Shown: positions 1 through 8,020 of the stretch, one piece after another
Numbering within the stretch: position 1 is the first letter of the stretch
Layout of the letters: each line of letters opens with the position of its first letter
From: Sinorhizobium sp. 6-70
GTDB taxonomy: Bacteria; Pseudomonadota; Alphaproteobacteria; Rhizobiales; Rhizobiaceae
Direction of reading: 5' to 3'
Length of the DNA: 64,000 bases
NCBI RefSeq assembly: GCF_030124375.1
Contig: NZ_JASKLS010000002.1
Location: forward strand, 129,123-193,122
Program-made: the position numbers and the translations under genes
The notes under the pieces: generated by a model
Told to the model about the DNA's origin: nothing
Database searches by the model: none
What the model saw: the letters and a program-made list of their open reading frames with translations, nothing else

Positions 1-1
1 G

Positions 2-394
2 CCTGCAACAGCCTTGGCCCTGCCGTTTGCTGTGGCGATCGTGCGCAGCCTTTCAGGGTCACTGCACGATGTGATGCGACAACCCTATATCCGAACAGCG
101 CGAGGCAAGGGTCTGAGCGAGGCGGCCGTTGTGTTGCGACATGGTCTCAGGAACGCAGCGTCCGCCCCATTGGCAATGACGGGCCTGCAGATAAGGCTGC
201 TGTTCGGTAACCTGCTGGTGGTCGAATCGGTGTTTGGTTGGCCTGGCCTTGGCCTCTACATGACCCAATCTTTCGCCACTGCCGACCTGCCGGCGATACT
301 CGGGGTCTCGATGGTGTTCGGGACGATCTATATCCTCGTCAGTATTGGCGTCGAGATCGCTCAATCGCTCACCGATCCGCGGATCGAACTGTAA
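2..394 (+). CDS. ABC transporter permease, DppB/peptide-nickel type (3' end only)
   Basis: The reading frame is open to the left edge, so only the C-terminal ~130 residues are visible. They contain the cytoplasmic EAA loop of binding-protein-dependent permeases (YIRTARGKGLSEAAVVLRHGLRNA region, shown here by its core TARGKGLSEAAV), which docks on the ATPase. Membrane segments follow, with the family-typical block ESVFGWPGLGLY and the C-terminus DPRIEL. These are hallmarks of the DppB/OppB/NikB permease group that imports peptides, nickel or opine-like solutes across the inner membrane. The TTG at 14 is internal and not a start. The partner permease and ATPases are not downstream, so the rest of the operon must lie to the left and this gene ends it. 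The substrate cannot be told from this fragment. Confidence 0.88.
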   Translation, partial: PATALALPFAVAIVRSLSGSLHDVMRQPYIRTARGKGLSEAAVVLRHGLRNAASAPLAMTGLQIRLLFGNLLVVESVFGWPGLGLYMTQSFATADLPAILGVSMVFGTIYILVSIGVEIAQSLTDPRIEL

Positions 395-397
395 GCG

Positions 398-492
398 CTA
401 CCGCATAAATCGGGATTGATTTAAGGAATCATGCTGCAATTCAAAGTGCTACAGCGACGTTTGCACGTCCGTTTGGGCGCGCCGCGCTGTAG
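398..492 (+). repeat. Rhizobial intergenic mosaic repeat, copy 1
   Basis: A ~95 bp palindromic element sits just after the permease stop. It shares the blocks 'aattcaaagtgctacagcg' and 'cgcgctgtag' with the elements at 5349-5453, 22311-22416 (inverted) and 25701-25806. It resembles the RIME-type mosaic elements described between genes in Rhizobiaceae; that name is from memory, not a search. This copy is the most diverged one. Confidence 0.7.
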
Positions 493-551
493 ACAGCCGG
501 CTCGCCAAATCTGTCGGCTGTCGCGACCGCCCCGATCTGTGAAGCAAAGGT

Positions 552-595
552 GACCTATACCATCGTATAGGTCGACAGATACTACCATACGGTAG
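552..595. promoter_or_regulatory. Two N4-spaced palindromes upstream of the AraC gene
   Basis: At 552-573 a perfect 9-bp inverted repeat (GACCTATAC / GTATAGGTC) flanks CATC. At 582-595 a second repeat CTACC-N4-GGTAG follows, centre-to-centre ~26 bp. The first shares the half-site CTATAC and the 4-bp spacer with the box before the small RNA at 1.5 kb. Its geometry fits a dimeric FixJ/NarL-type response regulator better than an AraC protein, which usually binds direct repeats. Binding is inferred. Confidence 0.55.
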
Positions 596-673
596 AACGC
601 CGCCAGGATGTTGAGGTCTAATCACGTTTGCTTGGAGCCATATGCTTATGGTGCCGCCGCGAATGGAGCAACC

Positions 674-1255
674 ATGGACCGTCTTGCCCAGCCCGAAAAC
701 GTGAATGAAACATCGATGGGGCGGCCGGATGGGCGCGAACGTGTCACAGTCGCGCCGGGCTGTGTACGCGTATTCTCGTCAATCGGGCTCGGATCCAAAA
801 TTTTGCGTGATGGCAAGAATGGTCCGACCGGGGCCGATACCAGCGAGCCGGTCGTCGGTATCTATATCTATCCCGAGGGCGACACGGCGCTCAGTGATCG
901 CCACCTCAAGCGTGTCGTGGCCTACGTATTGCGCAATATGGACGGTCCGCTCAGGGTTCGTGAACTGGCTGCGGAGGTCGGGCTCAGCCCCAGCCACTTC
1001 ACCCGCGCGTTCTCGGTGCGACTTGGAAAATCGCCCTACGCCTTCATCATGGAACAAAGAATGCGCCACGCCCGCAATCTGATGCTGAACACCGGTCAGA
1101 CGCTCACCGAGATAGCCGGCAACTGCGGTCTGGCGGATCAAGCACATTTCACACGTATGTTCAGGCGGTTCGAAGGCACGACTCCGGCGAGATGGCGACG
1201 CCTTCGTCGGTCGGATCCGAAAGGGGATCGTCAAACAATGCATACCCCCGGCTAA
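674..1255 (+). CDS. AraC/XylS-family transcriptional regulator
   Basis: This is a DNA-binding activator or repressor of about 193 residues. The C-terminal ~100 residues hold the two helix-turn-helix units of AraC proteins: the first around VRELAAEVGLSPSHFTRAFS, the second around LTEIAGNCGLADQAHFTRMF, ending with the typical 'FRRFEGTTPARWRR'. The N-terminal part is short and has no recognisable cupin sensor domain, so it resembles the small HTH-plus-short-N-terminus type seen in rhizobia. I chose ATG 674 because GGAG lies 5 nt upstream. An earlier in-frame ATG at 608 would place the start almost on the upstream palindromes. No obvious target gene is adjacent. The two palindromes at 552-595 suggest that it is itself controlled by another regulator. 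Confidence 0.85.
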   Translation: MDRLAQPENVNETSMGRPDGRERVTVAPGCVRVFSSIGLGSKILRDGKNGPTGADTSEPVVGIYIYPEGDTALSDRHLKRVVAYVLRNMDGPLRVRELAAEVGLSPSHFTRAFSVRLGKSPYAFIMEQRMRHARNLMLNTGQTLTEIAGNCGLADQAHFTRMFRRFEGTTPARWRRLRRSDPKGDRQTMHTPG

Positions 1256-1510
1256 CCCGCCAGTCGCGACACGCATTCGTGTGGGAACCTGTCGGGCGGA
1301 CATGGACGCTCCGGCTTCATGGAATTCCCAATCAGACCCGTTCGCGCACTGCCGAAAGCAACGTGGCTAACCGCTGCGTGAGCCGACCTATTCGACGCGG
1401 GAGTCATAAATGTGATCGGTTCTAATAAGTTAGAGCGGGATGCGGGCAGGCGCACGCCTTTTCCTCGTCCCGTTCCTAAGAGTAGCGCCGGTAGCGCCAG
1501 CTACAGAGAC
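1256..1510. other. Intergenic stretch without recognisable feature
   Basis: Short overlapping open frames occur on both strands, but none has a ribosome binding site or recognisable protein motif. I see no gene here. Confidence 0.6.
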
Positions 1511-1553
1511 ACTATACTTGTGTACACTGACTGCGATAGCCGAGAGATAGTAT
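1511..1553 (+). promoter_or_regulatory. Candidate response-regulator box and -10 for small RNA 1
   Basis: CTATAC-N4-GTACAC (1512-1527) is an imperfect inverted repeat sharing its left half with the palindrome at 552. TAGTAT at 1548-1553 is a good -10 hexamer for a start near 1560. That puts the box centre at about -41, the usual place for an activator that contacts RNA polymerase, and there is no clear -35 hexamer. All of this is inferred from spacing. Confidence 0.5.
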
Positions 1554-1559
1554 GTTTAT

Positions 1560-1685
1560 CAAATCATCACTTGCCGCCGCTCCCAGCAGGTGATGGTGCC
1601 TCGGTCCTCCCTCCGCTGTGGCACGACAATCAAGACTGATCCGCTCTCTTGGGCCGTCTGCTTCCGCCGCAGACGGCCCATTTTT
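1560..1685 (+). ncRNA. Trans-acting small RNA with anti-Shine-Dalgarno loops (alpha-r14/15-like), copy 1
   Basis: Three successive hairpins are visible. Hairpin 1 has a 10-bp stem, CATCACTTGC (1565-1574) with GCAGGTGATG (1586-1595, one G-U pair), and a loop containing GCTCCC. Hairpin 2 has stem GTGCC (1596-1600) with GGCAC (1620-1624) and a 19-nt loop containing CCTCCCTCC. Hairpin 3 is an 11-bp terminator, GGGCCGTCTGC (1651-1661) with GCAGACGGCCC (1669-1679), followed by ATTTTTG. Loop-exposed CUCC-rich anti-Shine-Dalgarno motifs plus a terminal rho-independent hairpin are the design of the rhizobial alpha-r14 (NfeR1) and alpha-r15 (AbcR) Hfq-dependent regulators, which block translation of many transporter mRNAs. 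The ~125 nt size also fits. A second RNA of the same design lies at 50.5 kb. The 5' end is inferred from the -10 sequence. Confidence 0.72.
1651..1685 (+). terminator. Intrinsic terminator of small RNA 1
   Basis: A perfect 11-bp GC-rich stem at 1651-1661 and 1669-1679 encloses a 7-nt loop and is followed directly by a five-T run (1681-1685). Confidence 0.88.
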
Positions 1686-1933
1686 GTGAGATACGCGATG
1701 CGTGGCGCCGGCGGTACGACGCTCTTATCGCGTCCGGCGCTGCGTCGGCACTCTGGCAACGATCCGACCGGCGTCACGATCGGCGAGATTTTTGCGCCAG
1801 CAGCCTCGCCTGAAATAGACGGATTGGACAGGGCGCGCACGATGGCTATACTGCCGCCATCGTTGCTTGAGGGCGCAACCTGAGATCGAAGAGCCTCTCC
1901 CGAAGAGAATTCGTCGCGCTTGTCGCCGCTCTC

Positions 1934-3112
1934 ATGGCTGTCGAGGCGTTGGCGCTTGACATTATGCTGCCGGCGCTGCCCGACATTGGCGCGGCATTCC
2001 AAGTGGCCGATCCGAACGACCGCTCTCTTGTCCTGACGGTGTTTCTCATCGGGTTCGGCTTGCCGCAGGTGGTGTTCGGACCGCTGTCCGATCGCTTCGG
2101 CCGCCGCCGGCCGATCTTGATAGGTCTCGCCGTCTATATTGCCTGCGCTCTGGCTTCCGCCGCCGTCCGGGACTTTGCAGAGCTGCTTTCGCTTCGTTTT
2201 GCCCAGGGTATGGCTGCGGCGGCTATCCGCGTCGGAATGATTTCGGCGATCCGCGACCGATACGAGGGCGCTGCGATGTCGGAGGTCGTGTCGGTCGCCT
2301 TGTCGATCTTCCTGCTCATTCCTTTATTTATGCCCGGTGTCGGGCAGATCATTCTTCTGGTGGGCCCGTGGGAGTTGATCTTCGTCGCCATGGGCGGGCT
2401 TGCGGCGATGATCGGTTTGTGGACCTTCCTGCGCATGCCGGAGACCCTTGCGCCCGGGAGCCGCCGACCACTCGACTTCACGAGCGTCGCGGATGGCTTC
2501 GCCATCGTGATCCGCAACCGGGCCGCGTTCAGCTACGGCCTGTCCGGTATGTTCCTGCTCGCAATAATCCTCGCGCTGATCAATACGTCGCAGCAGGTCT
2601 ATGTCGATATCTATGGGCTGGGGCCCTACTATCCGCTCGCCTTCGCCGCCATGCCGGGCGCCGCCATCATCGGTTTCCTGGTCAATTCAGGTCTGGTGGC
2701 AAGGTTCGGAATGCGCCGGCTGGCGCACGGCGCGATGCTCCTCTTCCTTGCGGGGAGCGTTGCCTGGCTTGTCATGGTCCAGCTTGCAACACCGCCGCTC
2801 TGGCTGTTTTTGCTCATGGTCGTGCTAGTCACCCCCATGGTCTCATTTGGCTTTCCCAATACCGGGGCGCTCGCAATGGAACGGCTCGGGGAAGTCGCCG
2901 GCACGGCTTCCGCGATCTTCGGCGCCATCCAGACCGTTGGCGGCGCGATCCTGGGCTGGGCGGTGGCGCAATCCTTCGACGGAACACTGACACCGGTGAT
3001 AGCGAGTCTTTGCATTTTCAGCACCTGCGTGCTTGCCTGCTTCCTGGCTGCGGAGAACGGCCGGCTGTTTGGCAACGGAGGGGCGCAGACGACATCTGCG
3101 GCGGACGCCTGA
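1934..3112 (+). CDS. MFS multidrug efflux transporter, Bcr/CflA-like
   Basis: This is an inner-membrane proton antiporter of about 392 residues with 12 predicted membrane segments. The loop after the second segment carries the major-facilitator signature GPLSDRFGRRRPIL, and the N-terminus DIMLPALPDIGAAFQV is typical of the Bcr/CflA drug-resistance family. Substrates cannot be predicted. The homologous N-terminus seems to continue upstream of the ATG in frame (LSRREFVALVAAL), back to a stop at 1868-1870 with no ATG, GTG or TTG in between. Either translation begins at CTG 1880 or the normal start has been lost. No regulator of the family lies next to it. A Bcr-like function is well supported at family level. 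Confidence 0.85.
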   Translation: MAVEALALDIMLPALPDIGAAFQVADPNDRSLVLTVFLIGFGLPQVVFGPLSDRFGRRRPILIGLAVYIACALASAAVRDFAELLSLRFAQGMAAAAIRVGMISAIRDRYEGAAMSEVVSVALSIFLLIPLFMPGVGQIILLVGPWELIFVAMGGLAAMIGLWTFLRMPETLAPGSRRPLDFTSVADGFAIVIRNRAAFSYGLSGMFLLAIILALINTSQQVYVDIYGLGPYYPLAFAAMPGAAIIGFLVNSGLVARFGMRRLAHGAMLLFLAGSVAWLVMVQLATPPLWLFLLMVVLVTPMVSFGFPNTGALAMERLGEVAGTASAIFGAIQTVGGAILGWAVAQSFDGTLTPVIASLCIFSTCVLACFLAAENGRLFGNGGAQTTSAADA

Positions 3113-3194
3113 TCCGTCCCAGGTCAGCAATTTCCCATTTATTAACCAAATTTGCTCATCGTCCGCACGTCAAACTAAAGGAATCTCGGAGCAC

Positions 3195-3311
3195 ATGATG
3201 AGCTACGATTGGAGCGGCGAGCGGACACGCCGAACGAGGATGCGAAGGATCAGCGGATTGGTCCTGATAACCGCCGCGATCATCGCCATTGTAGCGGCCC
3301 TGTCCATCTAG
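3195..3311 (+). CDS. Small single-span membrane protein
   Basis: This short reading frame of 38 residues is preceded by GGAG at the right distance from ATG 3195 (a second ATG follows at once). The N-terminal half is strongly basic (SGERTRRTRMRR) and the C-terminal half is one hydrophobic helix (GLVLITAAIIAIVAALSI), so it should insert with a cytoplasmic N-terminus. The opening MSYDWSGERTRR looks like small unannotated proteins I have seen in rhizobial genomes, but I cannot name a function. It lies alone between the MFS pump and the Tat-exported hydrolase. Confidence 0.5.
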   Translation: MMSYDWSGERTRRTRMRRISGLVLITAAIIAIVAALSI

Positions 3312-3472
3312 CAGCCGGTCGCGGCCCAGAGCACGACCGCGGACACCTTAAACGCCAGAAGTAGGCAGCGGAGGCAGTTAAGCATACTACGATATACCTT
3401 GTCCGGACGCGGCAAAGGAAAGACGTTGGGGCTTCTTGAGGCGCTCTTATGGGGCCAGATCGGAGAACCAGC

Positions 3473-4282
3473 ATGTGCAACAATTGCAAAACCTGCAGAC
3501 GTTCTTTCCTTGGCGCATTGGCGGGAACCGCTGCCGCCGGAGCCTTTGCGATTACGTCGTCGGGGACTGCTCGCGGCGCCGATGTTAGCGCCTACGCCGA
3601 CCCGCCCAATGCGGCACTGCCGGCGACCGGTATGCAGCTTGATCTCAAACGCGTCGCGCTTGTCGTGATCGATCCGCAGGTCGACTTCATGAGCCCGAAA
3701 AGTCCCGCATGGCCTGTTGTCGGCGAGAGCGTGACTGAGCAAAAGACCGTTCCGAACCTCGTTCGTCTCTTTAAGGCCGCCAAAGGAACGGACATTCCGG
3801 TGGTAATCTCGCCCCACTACTACTACCCGCACGATCATCACTGGAAGGTGGAGGGGCCGCTTGAAATTTTCCAACACAAACTGGGCATGTTCGACCGGAA
3901 AGGACCGCTCACTCTTGACGGTTTCACGGGCTCCGGCGCCGAGTGGATGCCGGAGTTCAAAGAATATATCGAGGATGGCAAGACGATCGTCTGCTCCCCT
4001 CACAAGCTATACGGCCCCCAGGCGAACGACTTGGTGCTTCAGCTCGGAAAACAGGGTGTTAACCAGGTAATCCTGGCGGGCATGGCCGCAAATCTGTGCG
4101 TCGAGTCGCACCTTCGCCACCTTCTGGAGCAGGGATTTGAGGTGGCCGTGGTGCGAGACGCGATTGCTGCCGCCAAACTTCCGGATGGAGACGGGTACTT
4201 GGCGGCTCTGATCAATTTCAGATTCATCGCAAACGGTCTTTGGACAACCGACGATACGCTTAAGAGGCTTAGCGCCGTTTAA
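3473..4282 (+). CDS. Tat-exported isochorismatase-family cysteine hydrolase
   Basis: The protein of ~269 residues begins with a twin-arginine signal: CRRSFLGALAGTAAAGAF followed by a small-residue cleavage region near residue 40. The mature part is an isochorismatase-like alpha/beta hydrolase. VVIDPQVDF carries the catalytic aspartate near the start of the domain, and GMAANLCVESHLR carries the nucleophilic cysteine with the family cis-peptide region before it. Such enzymes hydrolyse amides or vinyl ethers (nicotinamidase, isochorismatase, N-carbamoyl compounds); the substrate is unknown. Export to the periplasm is unusual for the family. I chose ATG 3473 because GGAGA precedes it and the Tat motif starts 9 residues in; an upstream ATG at 3449 is less likely. 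It converges on the nitrilase gene, the other C-N hydrolase here. Confidence 0.85.
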   Translation: MCNNCKTCRRSFLGALAGTAAAGAFAITSSGTARGADVSAYADPPNAALPATGMQLDLKRVALVVIDPQVDFMSPKSPAWPVVGESVTEQKTVPNLVRLFKAAKGTDIPVVISPHYYYPHDHHWKVEGPLEIFQHKLGMFDRKGPLTLDGFTGSGAEWMPEFKEYIEDGKTIVCSPHKLYGPQANDLVLQLGKQGVNQVILAGMAANLCVESHLRHLLEQGFEVAVVRDAIAAAKLPDGDGYLAALINFRFIANGLWTTDDTLKRLSAV

Positions 4283-4290
4283 GTTTGGCG

Positions 4291-4316
4291 ACGGGAGCGG
4301 GCCGGCCCGCTCCCGT
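4291..4316. terminator. Bidirectional terminator-like palindrome between convergent genes
   Basis: A perfect 26-bp palindrome with half ACGGGAGCGGGCC lies 9 bp after the isochorismatase-like gene and 28 bp before the convergent nitrilase gene's end. It has no T-run, but its position and GC content fit a shared terminator. Confidence 0.6.
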
Positions 4317-4343
4317 TCACATGCCGATCCATCTTGGGTGCGG

Positions 4344-5336
4344 TCAATCCGGAAGCCCCGGCACCTCCTGCGGCTCAGGCTCGATCACGGTCTCCTCGCC
4401 GGTCGGTCCCGTGAAGGCGACGGCAGATTTAGGTCTGGTGTCGACCGATAGGGTGAAGACGTCTGGGCGCGCATAGTGGCCGACAACATCAAGGTCGTAC
4501 TTGCCGCGCGCGATGATGCGTCGATCGATCTCCGCAACCTTGATCGCTTCGCCGGTGAAGTCCGGTTCGACAAGAACGTTACCGAGGGGATCGACGATAC
4601 AGGAACCGCCCCTGATCAAGATGGTATCCGGATCGTCGCCCTGGATCGGCGCATAGCCGGCAGGCCCGTCTCCTCGCGTGAAATACTGGCAGGCCGAAAT
4701 TACGAAGCACCGGCCTTCAAGCGCGATGGTGCGCATCGTCGGCAACCAGGTGTCGCGGTCATCGACCGTCGGTGCGCAATAGAGTTCGATGCCCTGGGCA
4801 TACATGGCGGTTCGCAGCAGCGGCATGTAGTTCTCCCAGCAGATGACGCTGCCGATGCGGCCAAGCGGCGTGTCGACTACGCCGATCGTCGAGCCGTCGC
4901 CGAAGCCCCAGACCAGTCGTTCCAGCGCCGTCGGCATCAGCTTGCGATGCTTGGAGATGAGCTTGCCGGAGGGCGCATAGGTCACTGCGCTGCAGTACAG
5001 CGTCCCGCCATCACGTTCGATGATGCCGACGACGAGATGGATATTGTTGTCGCGGGCGATTTCGCCAATTCGTGCGGCCTCCGGGCCGGGCAGGTCGATG
5101 GCGCTCTCGTAGTAGCGCCGAAAGTCCTCGCGTCCCTCCGGGCTTCTCATGCCAAGACGTGCACCGAAGTCGATGCCCTTCGGATACCCGCCGAGAAACG
5201 CCTCGGGAAACACCACCAGCTCTGCGCCCTTTCCGGCCGCATCACGTGCGAGATCGGCAAGTTTCGCGACCGTCTTCGGGGTATCGAACAGAACAGGCCC
5301 GGCCTGGACGACGGCGGCTTTGATGGTCTTGGACAT
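4344..5336 (-). CDS. Nitrilase (carbon-nitrogen hydrolase superfamily)
   Basis: The 330-residue protein has the nitrilase catalytic triad in order: Glu in VFPEAFLGGYPKG (~residue 45), Lys in KHRKLMPTALERLVWG (~130), and Cys in SVICWENYMPLLR (~165). The residues around the cysteine (CWENYMPL) are those of true nitrilases that turn nitriles into carboxylic acid plus ammonia, rather than of amidases. Length matches the family. Members form spiral oligomers in the cytoplasm. The gene stands upstream of nothing else on its strand; MocR (5457-6833) lies behind it on the same strand, separated by a 120-bp gap that holds a mosaic repeat, so co-transcription is doubtful. Plant-derived nitriles are plausible substrates for a rhizosphere bacterium, but that is inference. 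Confidence 0.92.
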   Translation of the reverse strand: MSKTIKAAVVQAGPVLFDTPKTVAKLADLARDAAGKGAELVVFPEAFLGGYPKGIDFGARLGMRSPEGREDFRRYYESAIDLPGPEAARIGEIARDNNIHLVVGIIERDGGTLYCSAVTYAPSGKLISKHRKLMPTALERLVWGFGDGSTIGVVDTPLGRIGSVICWENYMPLLRTAMYAQGIELYCAPTVDDRDTWLPTMRTIALEGRCFVISACQYFTRGDGPAGYAPIQGDDPDTILIRGGSCIVDPLGNVLVEPDFTGEAIKVAEIDRRIIARGKYDLDVVGHYARPDVFTLSVDTRPKSAVAFTGPTGEETVIEPEPQEVPGLPD

Positions 5337-5348
5337 CGGATCAATCCT

Positions 5349-5453
5349 TACTGCATGTTTCCTTAAATCGTAGCCGATTTAAGGATAAAAACATGCGCAA
5401 TTCAAAGTGCTACAGCGTCCTTTGCGCGTCTGATAAGACGCGCGGCGCTGTAG
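5349..5453 (+). repeat. Rhizobial intergenic mosaic repeat, copy 2
   Basis: A ~105 bp element starts with 'ctgcatgtttccttaaatcg' and ends 'gacgcgcggcgctgtag', with internal inverted repeats. It is nearly the same as the copy at 25701-25806 and the inverted copy at 22311-22416. It fills the space between nitrilase and MocR genes. Confidence 0.82.
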
Positions 5454-5456
5454 GAA

Positions 5457-6833
5457 CTACACAACGGCTTTCGCGCCGACGGATGGTTGAGAAATCAGGC
5501 TCGCGAGCAGCGTCAGGCCGTCCTCGAGATCGCCTCGGTCGGGCGCGATGCCCAACGAAACTCTGACGGCTTCGATTGGATGGGCGACCGTAGCGAAAGC
5601 CGAGCTCGGCACGATCGAAACGCCCGCGCGATCGGCATGTTCTGCAAAGTCTGCTGCGCGCCAGTGGTCGGGTAGCCGGAGCCAGAGGTGATGACCATAG
5701 GGATCGGCGGCGAAATGCAGGCCTCCGAGGATCGACGATGCGAGCTTCTGGCGTTCGGCGTTCTCTGCACGGATCGACCTTGCGATCTCATCCAGAGCGC
5801 CGTCCGAGATCCAACGGCTCGCCAAGGCTGACATCAGCGGCGGAGCCATCAACATCGTGGCTCGCAGCACGCCGGCAAGGCGCAATGCTCTTGTCGCGCT
5901 CGGCGCCACCACATAGGCAACCCGAAGAGCCGGCGTTGCGCATTTAGACAGGGTTGCAATGTGCCATGTCATGTCAGGCGCAAGCTCCGCCAGGGAGACG
6001 GTTCGATCGGGTCTCAGTGGCGCATATGGATCGTCTTCGACGATTGTGACCGCATGCTTTCGCGCAATGGCCGCCAAAGTCCGGCGACGGTCTTCCGGGA
6101 GCGTCGCCGTCGTCGGATTGTCCATATTCGGAACGACGTAGAGCAGCTTCAGCGCACGGTCGCGGCAGGCCCTCTCGAAGGCATCGGGAACGATGCCGTT
6201 ATCGTCCATGTCCAAAGGCTCGAGCACGAGCCCTTTCTGGATGGCGACCGCCTTCAGGCCTGGATAGGTCATCGCTCCAGCGGCCACGACATCGCCGCGA
6301 TTGAGCAGCAGCTCACAAACAGCGAACAGCGCACATTGCGCTCCGCCGGTCACGACGATCCGGTCGGACGTTACGGCCTCGATCCGGGGACCGAGCCAGC
6401 TGGCGGCGGCCAGCCGATCGGGCTCTGAACCGGTGCTTTCCTGATAGTGGAGGTGCAACAGTCCCTTTGGACTTCCAAGAACACCCGCAACGCCGTTCGG
6501 AAAGATCTTCCGGAAGTCGAGATCCATGGGCTGCGGCGGAATGTTCATGCTGAGATCGATCAGCGGCTGCGCCCGATCGATCCCTTCGCCACCGGGCGTT
6601 TCGCTGATGAAGGTTCCGCGACCGGCCTGCGCCGCCACGAGCCCTCGACGGCGTGCCTCGTTGAAGGCCCGCGTCACCGTAGTCAGGTCGACCCCCAGTG
6701 CTTCTGCGATCGCGCGTTGTGCAGGCAGCCGGTCTCCCAGCGAAACGCGACCTGAGCGGATATCCGCCTCCAGCGCCTCGACGATGCCGAGGTACTTCAT
6801 CCGAGCGCTCTCGATCAGTCTCGGCTTCCACAT
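5457..6833 (-). CDS. MocR-type transcriptional regulator (GntR HTH fused to aminotransferase domain)
   Basis: The 458-residue protein starts with a winged-helix GntR domain (about residues 10-80, with [33 protein letters not shown]). It continues into a class-I aminotransferase-like domain. [15 protein letters not shown], around residue 295, holds the lysine that would bind PLP, and [17 protein letters not shown] holds the substrate/PLP-binding Asn-Pro region. MocR/GabR proteins sense amino compounds through the PLP domain and bind direct repeats, often auto-regulating. Two identical direct repeats with 33-bp spacing lie right upstream of this gene (6848-6888) and again before hemA (8021-8062). 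Its likely targets are therefore the divergent MTHFR-like gene and the ALA synthase gene. Target assignment is inference. Confidence 0.93.
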   Translation of the reverse strand: MWKPRLIESARMKYLGIVEALEADIRSGRVSLGDRLPAQRAIAEALGVDLTTVTRAFNEARRRGLVAAQAGRGTFISETPGGEGIDRAQPLIDLSMNIPPQPMDLDFRKIFPNGVAGVLGSPKGLLHLHYQESTGSEPDRLAAASWLGPRIEAVTSDRIVVTGGAQCALFAVCELLLNRGDVVAAGAMTYPGLKAVAIQKGLVLEPLDMDDNGIVPDAFERACRDRALKLLYVVPNMDNPTTATLPEDRRRTLAAIARKHAVTIVEDDPYAPLRPDRTVSLAELAPDMTWHIATLSKCATPALRVAYVVAPSATRALRLAGVLRATMLMAPPLMSALASRWISDGALDEIARSIRAENAERQKLASSILGGLHFAADPYGHHLWLRLPDHWRAADFAEHADRAGVSIVPSSAFATVAHPIEAVRVSLGIAPDRGDLEDGLTLLASLISQPSVGAKAVV

Positions 6834-6847
6834 ATCGCCTCTCTAGC

Positions 6848-6888
6848 TGTATGGCGCATTGACATACATTTTGACTAGCATGTATGGC
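6848..6888. promoter_or_regulatory. Candidate MocR operator: TGTATGGC direct repeats, 33 bp apart
   Basis: TGTATGGC occurs at 6848-6855 and 6881-6888, start-to-start 33 bp (about three helical turns), with an inverted ACATACA between. The site is 15 bp upstream of the MocR start and in the divergent promoter region of the MTHFR-like gene. The same spacing and core recur at 8022/8055. MocR protein GabR is known to bind two direct repeats about this far apart. Confidence 0.66.
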
Positions 6889-7056
6889 TTGATGAGGGAA
6901 GTGAAGATTGCGTCTGGCGAGACGATCTCTGCAACTCCCCCAATGCCAGTTCCCGATCGACGTTACCGCCGTCAGGCCTGCCCCAGGAAAAGAACGCATG
7001 TCCTCCGTCGCCGCTTGCGAACACCCTATTGGACTTCCTCTTAGAAAAGTCAGGTG

Positions 7057-7953
7057 ATGGAGATGCGCAAGCTCAATTGTCCATCTGAACACGCGGCGAA
7101 GCCACAAGGCGGATTTTACGCACTGGAGGTTACAGGAAAGGACATTGCACAAATCGAGGCCTCCGGGAGTGCGATTCCGCCGGGAACGCAGATCAACATC
7201 GCATTCCTCGGAAACGAGGACCACACTCAACGCATCAAGGCAGCGCGGATAATACGAGCATGCGGATTTGAGCCTGTCCCAATCATTTCATCGCGCCGGC
7301 TGCGCTCTGAACAGGACCGGGACTATCTTATCGGAGCCCTGATCGCCGAAGCGGCCCCGCAGCGGTTCATCCTTGTAGGCGGTGATCCCGCAATCCCCGC
7401 CGGCCCATTTGAGGACTCACTGGCACTCCTCAAGAGCAACGTCTTGCATCGTCATGCAATACGCCATGCGGGCATCGTGGCCTATCCGGAAGGACATCCG
7501 AAGATCGACTCGGAGACACTCTGGCGCGCACTCAAGTGGAAGGTCGGGTTTCTTCAGGATGCAGGGTGCTCGGTCGAGATTACGACACAGTTCGGATTTG
7601 ACGCCGATGCCGTTGTGCAATGGATGGAGCGATTGCGCCAAGAAGGCATCGACGCACCCGTTCGTATCGGTGTGCCGGGTCCAACCGACGTCGGAAAGCT
7701 CCTCAGATTTGCCAAGCAATTTGGCGTGGTGACGTCCGCAGCGATCGCCCGGCGATATGGACTGTCGATGGTCAACCTTCTCCAGCGCGTCGGTCCGGAG
7801 CGCTATTGGGATCGACTTGCCGCCGGGATGAGCGGACGAAATCTCGGAACTGTCCTCTATCACCTCTATCCATTCGGAGGGATCATGGAGGGCGTTCGTT
7901 GGATGAACGGTCGCATGCCGAGCCACTATTCCATGCCGCCGACTGAGGCGTGA
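7057..7953 (+). CDS. Methylenetetrahydrofolate reductase-family protein
   Basis: The ~298-residue protein shows the folate-reductase barrel pattern. It has an N-terminal strand with INIAFLGNEDHTQRIKAARIIRACGFEPVPIISSRRL, of which the core NEDHTQRIKAA is followed by a Rossmann-like 'RFILVGGDPAIPAGPFEDSL' block. Then come HAGIVAYPEGHP, with the family's GYPEGHP-like motif, and TTQFGFDADAV, matching the TQxxFD motif of MetF. The C-terminal PVRIGVPGPTDVGKLLRFAK also fits. MetF reduces 5,10-methylene-THF to 5-methyl-THF with NADH and FAD. This shorter divergent type is often found outside methionine operons, so it could serve folate-linked demethylation or one-carbon catabolism. It lies between a MocR regulator and hemA. 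The start is ATG 7057; GTG 7054 and ATG 7063 are alternatives. Confidence 0.82.
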   Translation: MEMRKLNCPSEHAAKPQGGFYALEVTGKDIAQIEASGSAIPPGTQINIAFLGNEDHTQRIKAARIIRACGFEPVPIISSRRLRSEQDRDYLIGALIAEAAPQRFILVGGDPAIPAGPFEDSLALLKSNVLHRHAIRHAGIVAYPEGHPKIDSETLWRALKWKVGFLQDAGCSVEITTQFGFDADAVVQWMERLRQEGIDAPVRIGVPGPTDVGKLLRFAKQFGVVTSAAIARRYGLSMVNLLQRVGPERYWDRLAAGMSGRNLGTVLYHLYPFGGIMEGVRWMNGRMPSHYSMPPTEA

Positions 7954-8020
7954 AATAACGGGCGCATCTCAGCGGCGCCGCGTAGGCCTTCGGTGGCTGC
8001 GGCAACAAGTCAATCTTGCC

